DNA of 64,000 nt from NCBI GenBank assembly GCA_023053575.1, contig JAKZAP010000146.1:30109-94108 (forward strand). Direction: 5' to 3'. Positions 37,515 through 48,187 of the stretch are shown in pieces. Each line of letters opens with the position of its first letter. The first letter of the stretch is position 1. Position numbers and translations under genes: made by a program. The DNA comes from Branchinecta lynchi. Its lineage: Eukaryota > Arthropoda > Branchiopoda > Anostraca > Branchinectidae. The notes under the pieces are model-generated. The model did not search any database. It was not told the DNA's origin and was given only the letters and a program-made list of their open reading frames with translations.

Positions 37515-38738
37515 AACCTTGTGGGAAAACCAACCTTGTGGGGAAACAAACCTTTCGGGAAAACCAACCTTGTGTGAAAACAAACCTTGTGGGAAAACAA
37601 ACCTTGTGAGAAAACAAACCTTGTGGGGAAACAAACCTAGTGGGAAAACAAACCTTGTGAGAAAACAAACCTTGTGGGAAAACCAACCTTATGGGAAAAC
37701 AAACCTAGTTGGAAAACAAACCTTGTGGGGAAACAATCCTTTCGGGAAAACCAACCTTGTGGGAAAACAAACCTTGTGGGAAAACAAACCTTGTGGGAAA
37801 ACGAACCTTGTGGGAAAACAAACCTTATGGGAAAACAAACCTTGTGGGGAAACAAACCTTGTGGGAAAACAAACCTTGCGGGAAAGTGAACCTTTTGTTA
37901 AAACCAACACAGTGGGAAAACAAACCTTGTGGGAAAACAAACCTTGCGGGAAAACTAACCTTGGGGGAAAACAAAGCTTGTGGGAAAACAAACCTTGTGG
38001 GAAAACCAACCTCGTGGGAAAAACAACCTAGTGGGAAAACAAACCTTGTGAGAAAACAAACCTTGTGGGAAAACCAACCTTATGGGGAAAGCAACCCTGC
38101 GGGAAAACCAACCTTGTGGGAAAACCAACCTTTTGGGAAAGCGAACCTTTCGGGAAAACCAACACAGTGGGAAAACAAACCTAGTGGGAAAACCAACCTT
38201 GTGAGAAAACAATCCTTGTGGGAAAACAAACCTTGTGGGGAAACAAACCTTGCGGGAAAACTAACCTTGTGGGAAAACAAACCTTGCGGGAAAACCAACC
38301 TTGTGGGAAAACCAACCTTGTGGGGAAACAAACCTTTCGGGAAAACAAACCCTGTGGGAAAACAAACCTTAATGGAAAACAAACCTTGTGGGAAAACAAA
38401 CCTTGTGGGAAAACGAACCTTGTGGGAAAACAAACCTTATGGGAAAACAAACCTTGTGGGGAAACAAACCTTGTGGGAGAACCAACCTTGCGGGAAAGCG
38501 AACCTTTTGGGAAAACCAACACAGTGGGAAAACAAACCTTGTGGTAAAACCAACCTTGCGGGAAAACCAACCTTGGGGGAAAACAAAGCTTGTGGGAAAA
38601 CAAACCTTGTGAGAAAACAAACCTTGTGGGGAAACAAACCTTGCGGGAAAACCAACATTGTGGGAAAACCAACCTTGTGGGGAAACAAACCTTGTGAGAA
38701 AACAAACCTTGTGGGGAAACAAACCTTGTGGGAAAACC
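37515..38738 (+). repeat. 17-bp satellite, forward module K
   Basis: 1,224 bp. Left centre TGCG at 37,511-37,514, right centre A at 38,739. It carries AACCCTGTGGG (near 38,347), shared with modules M and O only. Confidence 0.95.
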
Positions 38739-38739
38739 A

Positions 38740-39441
38740 GGTTGCTTTCCCCATAAGGTTGGTTTTCCCACAAGGTTGGTTTTCCCGCAAGGTTTGTTTT
38801 CCCACAAGGTTAGTTTTCCCGCAAGCTTTGTTTCCCCACAAGGTTTGTTTTCCCACAAGGATTGTTTTCTCACAAGGTTTGTTTTCCCACTAGGTTTGTT
38901 TTCCCACTGTGTTGGTTTTCCCAAAAGGTTCGCTTTCCCACAAGGTTGGTTTTCCCACTAGGTTGGTTTTCCCGCAGGGTTGCTTTCCCCATAAGGTTGG
39001 TTTTCCCACAAGGTTTGTTTTCTCACAAGGTTTGTTTTCCCACTAGGTTGTTTTTCCCACGAGGTTGGTTTTCCCACGAGGTTTGTTTTCCCACAAGCTT
39101 TGTTTTCCCCTAAGGTTGGTTTTCCCGCAAGGTTGGTTTTCCCACAAGGTTTGTTTTCCCACTGTGTTGGTTTTCCCAAAAGGTTCGCTTTCCCGCAAGG
39201 TTGGTTTTCCCGAAAGGTTTGTTTCCCCACAAGGTTTGTTTTCCCACTAGGTTTGTTTTCCAAGAAGGTTTGTTTTCCCAAAAGGTTTGTTTTACCCCAA
39301 AGTTTTGTTTTCCCACAAGGTTTGTTTTCCCACTGTGTTGGTTTTCCCAAAAGGTTCGCTTTCCCACAAGGTTGGTTTTCCCACAAGGTTGGTTTTCCCG
39401 CAGGGTTGCTTTCCCCATAAGGTTGGTTTTCCCACAAGGTT
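38740..39441 (-). repeat. 17-bp satellite, reverse block L (shortest)
   Basis: Only 702 bp of reverse units separate modules K and M. This is consistent with a deletion or a short-period duplication (1,931 bp between TGCG centres). Confidence 0.95.
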
Positions 39442-39445
39442 TGCG

Positions 39446-40652
39446 AACCTTGTGGGAAAACCAACCTTGTGGGGAAACAAACCTTTCGGGAAAACCAACC
39501 TTGTGTGAAAACAAACCTTGTGGGAAAACAAACCTTGTGAGAAAACAAACCTTGTGGGGAAACAAACCTAGTGGGAAAACAAACCTTGTGAGAAAACAAA
39601 CCTTGTGGGAAAACCAACCTTATGGGAAAACAAACCTAGTTGGAAAACAAACCTTGTGGGGAAACAATCCTTTCGGGAAAACCAACCTTGTGGGAAAACA
39701 AACCTTGTGGGAAAACAAACCTTGTGGGAAAACGAACCTTGTGGGAAAACAAACCTTATGGGAAAACAAACCTTGTGGGGAAACAAACCTTGTGGGAAAA
39801 CAAACCTTGCGGGAAAGTGAACCTTTTGTTAAAACCAACACAGTGGGAAAACAAACCTTGTGGGAAAACAAACCTTGCGGGAAAACTAACCTTGGGGGAA
39901 AACAAAGCTTGTGGGAAAACAAACCTTGTGGGAAAACCAACCTCGTGGGAAAAACAACCTAGTGGGAAAACAAACCTTGTGAGAAAACAAACCTTGTGGG
40001 AAAACCAACCTTATGGGGAAAGCAACCCTGCGGGAAAACCAACCTTGTGGGAAAACCAACCTTTTGGGAAAGCGAACCTTTCGGGAAAACCAACACAGTG
40101 GGAAAACAAACCTAGTGGGAAAACCAACCTTGTGAGAAAACAATCCTTGTGGGAAAACAAACCTTGTGGGGAAACAAACCTTGCGGGAAAACTAACCTTG
40201 TGGGAAAACAAACCTTGCGGGAAAACCAACCTTGTGGGGAAACAAACCTTTCGGGAAAACAAACCCTGTGGGAAAACAAACCTTAATGGAAAACAAACCT
40301 TGTGGGAAAACAAACCTTGTGGGAAAACGAACCTTGTGGGAAAACAAACCTTATGGGAAAACAAACCTTGTGGGGAAACAAACCTTGTGGGAGAACCAAC
40401 CTTGCGGGAAAGCGAACCTTTTGGGAAAACCAACACAGTGGGAAAACAAACCTTGTGGTAAAACCAACCTTGCGGGAAAACCAACCTTGGGGGAAAACAA
40501 AGCTTGTGGGAAAACAAACCTTGTGAGAAAACAAACCTTGTGGGGAAACAAACCTTGCGGGAAAACCAACATTGTGGGAAAACCAACCTTGTGGGGAAAC
40601 AAACCTTGTGAGAAAACAAACCTTGTGGGGAAACAAACCTTGTGGGAAAACC
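39446..40652 (+). repeat. 17-bp satellite, forward module M
   Basis: 1,207 bp, one unit shorter than K. Left centre TGCG at 39,442-39,445, right centre A at 40,653. The missing unit is near 40,230. Confidence 0.95.
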
Positions 40653-40653
40653 A

Positions 40654-43600
40654 GGTTGCTTTCCCCATAAGGTTGGTTTTCCCACAAGGTTGGTTTTCCC
40701 GCAAGGTTTGTTTTCCCACAAGGTTAGTTTTCCCGCAAGCTTTGTTTCCCCACAAGGTTTGTTTTCCCACAAGGATTGTTTTCTCACAAGGTTTGTTTTC
40801 CCACTAGGTTTGTTTTCCCACTGTGTTGGTTTTCCCAAAAGGTTCGCTTTCCCACAAGGTTGGTTTTCCCACTAGGTTGGTTTTCCCGCAGGGTTGCTTT
40901 CCCCATAAGGTTGGTTTTCCCACAAGGTTTGTTTTCTCACAAGGTTTGTTTTCCCACTAGGTTGTTTTTCCCACGAGGTTGGTTTTCCCACGAGGTTTGT
41001 TTTCCCACAAGCTTTGTTTTCCCCTAAGGTTGGTTTTCCCGCAAGGTTGGTTTTCCCACAAGGTTTGTTTTCCCACTGTGTTGGTTTTCCCAAAAGGTTC
41101 GCTTTCCCGCAAGGTTGGTTTTCCCACAAGGTTTGTTTCCCCACAAGATTTGTTTTCCCATAAGGTTTGTTTTCCCACAAGGTTGGTTTTCCCGAAAGGT
41201 TTGTTTCCCCACAAGGTTGGTTTTCCCACAAGGTTGGTTTTCCCGCAAGGTTTGTTTTCCCACAAGGTTAGTTTTCCCGCAAGGTTTGTTTCCCCACAAG
41301 GTTTGTTTTCTCACAAGGATTGTTTTCTCACAAGGTTCGTTTTCCCACAAGGTTTGTTTTCCAACAAGGTTTGTTTTCCCACAAGGTTTGTTTTCCCACA
41401 AGGTTTGTTTTCCCACAAGGTTGTTTTCCCGAAAGGTTTGTTTACCCACAAGGTTGGTTTTCCCACAAGGTTGGTTTTCCCGCAGGGTTTGTTTTCCCAC
41501 AAGGTTAGTTTTCCCGCAAGGTCTGTTTTCCCACAAGGTTAGTTTTTCCACAAGGTTTGTTTCCCCACAAGGTTTGTTTCCCCACAAGGTTTGTTTTCCC
41601 ACAAGGATTGTTTTCTCACAAGGTTTGTTTTCCCACTGTCTTGGTTTTCCCAAAAGGTTCGCTTTCCCGCAAGGTTGGTTTTCCCACAAGGTTGGTTTTC
41701 CCGCAGGGTTTGTTTTCCCACAAGGTTAGTTTTCCCGCAAGGTTTGTTTCCCCACAAGGTTTGTTTTCCCACAAGGATTGTTTTCTCACAAGGTTTGTTT
41801 TCCCACTAGGTTTGCTTCCCCACAAGGTTTGTTTTCCCACAAGGTTTGTTTTCCCCCAAGGTTGATTTTCCCGCAAGGTTGGTTTTCCCACAAGGTTTGT
41901 TGTCCCACTGTGTTGGTTTTCCCAAAAGGTTCGCTTTCCCACAAGGTCGGTTTTCCCACAAGGTTGGTTTTCCCGCAGGGTTGCTTTCCCCATAAGGTTG
42001 GTTTTCCCACAAGGTTTGTTTTCTCACAATTTTGGTTTTCCCACTAGGTTGTTTTTCCCACTAGGTTGGTTTTACCACAAGGTTTGTTTTCCCACAAGCT
42101 TTGTTTTCCCCCAAGGTTGGTTTTCCCGCAAGGTTGGTTTTCCCAAAAGGTTTGTTTTCCCACTGTGTTGGTTTTCCCAAAAGGTTCGCTTTCCCGCAAG
42201 GTTGGTTTTCCCACAAGGTTTGTTTCCCCACCAGGTTTGTTTTCTCACAAGGTTTGTTTTCCCACAAGGTTTGTTTTACCACAAGGTTTGTTTTCCCACA
42301 AGGTTTGTTTTCCCACAAGGTTGGTTTTCCCGAAAGGTTTGTTACCCCACAAGGTTGGTTTTCCCACAAGGTTGGTTTTCCCGCAGGGTTTGTTTTCTCA
42401 CAAGGTTTGTTTTCCCACTAGGTTGTTTTTCCCACTAGGTTGGTTTTCCCACAAGGTTTGTTTTCCCACAAGCTTTGTTTTCCCCCAAGGTTGGTTTTCC
42501 CGCAAGGTTGGTTTTCCCACAAGGTTTGTTTTCCCACTGTGTTGGTTTTCCCAAAAGGTTCGCTTTCCCGCAAGGTTGGTTTTCCCACAAGGTTAGTTTT
42601 CCCACTGTGTTGGTTTTCCCAAAAGGGTCGCTTTCCCACAAGGTTGGTTTTCCAGCAAGGTTGGTTTTCCCGCAGGGTTGCTTTCCCCATAAGGTTGGTT
42701 TTCCCACAAGGTTTGTTTTCTTACAAGGTTGGTTTTCCCGAAAGGTTTGTTTCCCCACAAGCTTTGTTTTCCCACAAGGTTTGTTTTCCCACTGTGTTGG
42801 TTTTCCCAAAAGGTTCGCTTTCCCGCAAGGTTGGTTTTCCCACAAGGTTTGTTTCCCCACAAGGTTTGTTTTCCCATAAGGTTTGTTTTCCCACAAGGTT
42901 CATTTTCCAACAAGGTTGGTTTTCCCACAAGGTTTGTTTTCCCATAAGGTTTGTTTTCCCACAAGGTTGGTTTTCCCGCAGGGTTGCTTTCCCCATAAGG
43001 TTGGTTTTCCCACAAGGTTTGTTTTCTCACAAGGTTGGTTTTCCCACTAGGTTTGTTTTCCCACAAGGTTAGTTTTCCCGCAAGGTTTGTTTCCCCACAA
43101 GGTTTGTTTTCCCACAAGGATTGTTTTCTCACAAGGTTTGTTTTCCCACAAGGTTTGTTTTCCCACAAGGTTTGTTTTCCCACAAGGTTGTTTTCCCGAA
43201 AGGTTTGTTTACCCACAAGGTTGGTTTTCCCACAAGGTTGATTTTCCCGCAGGGTTTGTTTTCCCACAAGGTTAGTTTTCCCGCAAGGTCTGTTTTCCCA
43301 CAAGGTTAGTTTTTCCACAAGGTTTGTTTCCCCACAAGGTTTGTTTCCCCACAAGGTTTGTTTTCCCACAAGGATTGTTTTCTCACAAGGTTTGTTTTCC
43401 CACTGTCTTGGTTTTCCCAAAAGGTTCGCTTTCCCGCAAGGTTGGTTTTCCCACAAGGTTGGTTTTCCCGCAGGGTTTGTTTTCCCACAAGGTTAGTTTT
43501 CCCGCAAGGTTTGTTTCCCCACAAGGTTTGTTTTCCCACAAGGATTGTTTTCTCACAAGGTTTGTTTTCCCACTAGGTTTGCTTCCCCACAAGGTTTGTT

Positions 43601-44582
43601 TTCCCACAAGGTTTGTTTTCCCCCAAGGTTGATTTTCCCGCAAGGTTGGTTTTCCCACAAGGTTTGTTGTCCCACTGTGTTGGTTTTCCCAAAAGGTTCG
43701 CTTTCCCACAAGGTCGGTTTTCCCACAAGGTTGGTTTTCCCGCAGGGTTGCTTTCCCCATAAGGTTGGTTTTCCCACAAGGTTTGTTTTCTCACAAGGTT
43801 GGTTTTCCCACTAGGTTTGTTTTCCCACAAGGTTAGTTTTCCCGCAAGGTTTGTTTCCCCACAAGGTTTGTTTTCCCACAAGGATTGTTTTCTCACAAGG
43901 TTTGTTTTCCCACTAGGTTTGTTTTCCCACTGTGTTGGTTTTCCCAAAAGGTTTGCTTTCCCACAAGGTTGGTTTTCCCATAAGGTTGGTTTTCCCGCAG
44001 GGTTGCTTTCCCCATAAGGTTGGTTTTCCCACAAGGTTTGTTTTCTCACAAGGTTTGTTTTCCCACTAGGTTGTTTTTCCCACGAGGTTGGTTTTCCCAC
44101 AAGGTTTGTTTTCCCACAAGCTCTGTTTTCCCCCAAGGTTGGTTTTCCCGCAAGGTTGGTTTTCCCACAAGGTTTGTTTTCCCACTGTGTTGGTTTTCCC
44201 AAAAGGTCCGCTTTCCTGCAAGGTTGGTTTTCCCACAAGGTTTGTTTCCCCACAAGGTTTGTTTTCCCATAAGGTTTGTTTTCCCACAAGGTTCATTTTC
44301 CCACAAGGTTTGTTTTCCCACAAGGTTTGTTTTCCCACAAGGTTGGTTTTCCCGAAAGGTTTGTTTCCCCACAAGGTTTGTTTTCCCACTAGGTTTGTTT
44401 TCCAAGAAGGTTTGTTTTCCCAAAAGGTTTGTTTTCCCACAAGGTTTGTTTTCCCACAAGGTTTGTTTTCCCACTGTGTTGGTTTTCCCAAAAGGTTCGC
44501 TTTCCCACAAGGTTGGTTTTCCCACAAGGTTGGTTTTCCCGCAGGGTTGCTTTCCCCATAAGGTTGGTTTTCCCACAAGGTT
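40654..44582 (-). repeat. 17-bp satellite, reverse block N
   Basis: Reverse units. They repeat the order seen in block H and parts of J, with CACAATTTTGG (near 42,026) as a private variant. Confidence 0.95.
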
Positions 44583-44586
44583 TGCG

Positions 44587-45810
44587 AACCTTGTGGGAAA
44601 ACCAACCTTGTGGGGAAACAAACCTTTCGGGAAAACCAACCTTGTGTGAAAACAAACCTTGTGGGAAAACAAACCTTGTGAGAAAACAAACCTTGTGGGG
44701 AAACAAACCTAGTGGGAAAACAAACCTTGTGAGAAAACAAACCTTGTGGGAAAACCAACCTTATGGGAAAACAAACCTAGTTGGAAAACAAACCTTGTGG
44801 GGAAACAATCCTTTCGGGAAAACCAACCTTGTGGGAAAACAAACCTTGTGGGAAAACAAACCTTGTGGGAAAACGAACCTTGTGGGAAAACAAACCTTAT
44901 GGGAAAACAAACCTTGTGGGGAAACAAACCTTGTGGGAAAACAAACCTTGCGGGAAAGTGAACCTTTTGTTAAAACCAACACAGTGGGAAAACAAACCTT
45001 GTGGGAAAACAAACCTTGCGGGAAAACTAACCTTGGGGGAAAACAAAGCTTGTGGGAAAACAAACCTTGTGGGAAAACCAACCTCGTGGGAAAAACAACC
45101 TAGTGGGAAAACAAACCTTGTGAGAAAACAAACCTTGTGGGAAAACCAACCTTATGGGGAAAGCAACCCTGCGGGAAAACCAACCTTGTGGGAAAACCAA
45201 CCTTTTGGGAAAGCGAACCTTTCGGGAAAACCAACACAGTGGGAAAACAAACCTAGTGGGAAAACCAACCTTGTGAGAAAACAATCCTTGTGGGAAAACA
45301 AACCTTGTGGGGAAACAAACCTTGCGGGAAAACTAACCTTGTGGGAAAACAAACCTTGCGGGAAAACCAACCTTGTGGGAAAACCAACCTTGTGGGGAAA
45401 CAAACCTTTCGGGAAAACAAACCCTGTGGGAAAACAAACCTTAATGGAAAACAAACCTTGTGGGAAAACAAACCTTGTGGGAAAACGAACCTTGTGGGAA
45501 AACAAACCTTATGGGAAAACAAACCTTGTGGGGAAACAAACCTTGTGGGAGAACCAACCTTGCGGGAAAGCGAACCTTTTGGGAAAACCAACACAGTGGG
45601 AAAACAAACCTTGTGGTAAAACCAACCTTGCGGGAAAACCAACCTTGGGGGAAAACAAAGCTTGTGGGAAAACAAACCTTGTGAGAAAACAAACCTTGTG
45701 GGGAAACAAACCTTGCGGGAAAACCAACATTGTGGGAAAACCAACCTTGTGGGGAAACAAACCTTGTGAGAAAACAAACCTTGTGGGGAAACAAACCTTG
45801 TGGGAAAACC
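44587..45810 (+). repeat. 17-bp satellite, forward module O
   Basis: 1,224 bp. Left centre TGCG at 44,583-44,586, right centre A at 45,811. Order matches modules I and K. Confidence 0.95.
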
Positions 45811-45811
45811 A

Positions 45812-46780
45812 GGTTGCTTTCCCCATAAGGTTGGTTTTCCCACAAGGTTGGTTTTCCCGCAAGGTTTGTTTTCCCACAAGGTTAGTTTTCCCGCAAGCTT
45901 TGTTTCCCCACAAGGTTTGTTTTCCCACAAGGATTGTTTTCTCACGAGGTTTGTTTTCCCACTAGGTTTGTTTTCCCACTGTGTTGGTTTTCCCAAAAGG
46001 TTCGCTTTCCCACAAGGTTGGTTTTCCCACAAGGTTAGTTTTCCCACTGTCTTGGTTTTCCCAAAAGGTTCGCTTTCCCACAAGGTTGGTTTTCCAGCAA
46101 GGTTGGTTTTCCCGCAGGGTTGCTTTCCCCATAAGGTTGGTTTTCCCACAAGGTTTGTTTTCTTACAAGGTTGGTTTTCCCGAAAGGTTTGTTTCCCCAC
46201 AAGCTTTGTTTTCCCACAAGGTTTGTTTTCCCACTGTGTTGGTTTTCCCAAAAGGTTCGCTTTCCCGCAAGGTTGGTTTTCCCACAAGGTTTGTTTCCCC
46301 ACAAGGTTTGTTTTCCCATAAGGTTTGTTTTCCCACAAGGTTCATTTTCCAACAAGGTTGGTTTTCCCACAAGGTTTGTTTTCCCATAAGGTTTGTTTTC
46401 CCACAAGGTTGGTTTTCCCGAAAGGTTTGTCTCCCCAAAAGGTTGGTTTTCCCACAAGGTTGGTTTTTCCGCAAGGTTTGTTTTCCCATAAGGTTGGTTT
46501 TCCCGCAGGGTTGCTTTCCCCATAAGGTTGGTTTTCCCACAAGGTTTGTTTTCTCACAAGGTTTGTTTTCCCACTAGGTTGTTTTTCCCACGAGGTTGGT
46601 TTTCCCACAAGGTTTGTTTTCCCACAAGCTTTGTTTTCCCCCAAGGTTGGTTTTCCCGCAAGGTTGGTTTTCCCACAAGGTTTGTTTTCCCACTGTGTTG
46701 GTTTTCCCAAAAGGTTCGCTTTCCTGCAAGGTTGGTTTTCCCACAAGGTTTGTTTCCCCACAAGGTTTGTTTTCCCACAA
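45812..46780 (-). repeat. 17-bp satellite, reverse block P (left part)
   Basis: Reverse units interrupted at about 46,781 by a short non-satellite spacer, the only one inside the array apart from the retroelement. Confidence 0.95.
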
Positions 46781-46850
46781 AGGTTTCATAAGGTTAAAAA
46801 GTTAAGTTAAGTTAAGTTTTTTTAAGGTTAAAAATTAAGGTAAAGGTTCA
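46781..46850. other. 70-bp non-satellite spacer with GTTAA repeats
   Basis: Within an otherwise continuous reverse block, about 70 bp depart from the 17-bp unit. They contain GTTAAGTTAAGTTAAG and a T-run, with AAGGTTAAAAA and AAGGTTAAAAATTAAGG on either side. Both edges resemble GGTTTCATAAGGTT / GGTTCATAAGGTT, so the spacer looks like a local expansion of a satellite unit or a microhomology-mediated patch. It could also be an assembly or sequencing artefact. Confidence 0.75.
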
Positions 46851-46959
46851 TAAGGTTTGTTTTCCCACAAGGTTCATTTTCCCACAAGGTTGGTTTTCCC
46901 ACAAGGTTGGTTTTCCCGCAGGGTTGCTTTCCCCATAAGGTTGGTTTTCCCACAAGGTT
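46851..46959 (-). repeat. 17-bp satellite, reverse block P (right part)
   Basis: About six reverse units between the spacer and the last TGCG junction (46,960-46,963). Confidence 0.9.
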
Positions 46960-46963
46960 TGCG

Positions 46964-48186
46964 AACCTTGTGGGAAAACCAACCTTGTGGGGAAACAAAC
47001 CTTTCGGGAAAACCAACCTTGTGGGAAAACAAACCTTGTGGGAAAACAAACCTTGTGTGAAAACAAACCTTGTGGGAAAACAAACCTTGTGAGAAAACAA
47101 ACCTTGTGGGGAAACAAACCTAGTGGGAAAACAAACCTTGTGAGAAAACAAACCTTGTGGGAAAACCAACCTTATGGGAAAACAAACCTAGTGGGAAAAC
47201 AAACCTTGTGGGGAAACAATCCTTTCGGGAAAACCAACCTTGTGGGAAAACAAACCTTGTGGGAAAACAAACCTTGTGGGAAAACGAACCTTGCGGGAAA
47301 ACAAACCTTATGGGAAAACAAACCTTGTGGGGAAACAAACCTTGTGGGAAAACCAACCTTGCGGGAAAGTGAACCTTTTGTTAAAACCAACACAGTGGGA
47401 AAACAAACCTTGTGGGAAAACCAACCTTGCGGGAAAACCAACCTTGGGGGAAAACAAAGCTTGTGGGAAAACAAACCTTGTGGGAAAACCAACCTCGTGG
47501 GAAAAACAACCTAGTGGGAAAACAAACCTTGTGAGAAAACAAACCTTGTGGGAAAACCAACCTTATGGGGAAAGCAACCCTGCGGGAAAACCAACCTTGT
47601 GGGAAAACCAACCTTTTGGGAAAGCGAACCTTTCGGGAAAACCAACACAGTGGGAAAACAAACCTAGTGGGAAAACCAACCTTGTGAGAAAACAATCCTT
47701 GAGGGAAAACAAACCTTGTGGGGAAACAAACCTTGCGGGAAAACTAACCTTGTGGGAAAACAAACCTTGCGGGAAAACCAACCTTGTGGGAAAACCAACC
47801 TTGTGGGGAAACAAACCTTTCGGGAAAACAAACCTTGTGGGAAAACAAACCTTATGGGAAAACAAACCTTGTGGGAAAACAAACCTTGTGGGAAAACGAA
47901 CCTTGTGGGAAAACAAACCTTATGGGAAAACAAACCTGGTGGGGAAACAAACCTTGTGGGAGAACCAACCTTGCGGGAAAGCGAACCTTTTGGGAAAACC
48001 AACACAGTGGGAAAACAAACCTTGTGGTAAAACCAACCTTGCGGGAAAACCAACCTTGGGGGAAAACAAAGCTTGTGGGAAAACAAACCTTGTGAGAAAA
48101 CAAACCTTGTGGGGAAACAAACCTTGCGGGAAAACCAACATTGTGGGAAAACCAACCTTGTGGGGAAACAAAACCTTGGGAAAACC
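46964..48186 (+). repeat. 17-bp satellite, forward module Q
   Basis: 1,223 bp. Left centre TGCG, right centre A at 48,187. Its last units are altered (AACAAAACCTTGGG). The reverse array beyond the junction reads GGTTGCTTTTCCCACGAGG rather than GGTTGCTTTCCCCATAAGG, so a deletion has removed the first part of the adjoining reverse block. Confidence 0.95.
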
Positions 48187-48187
48187 A

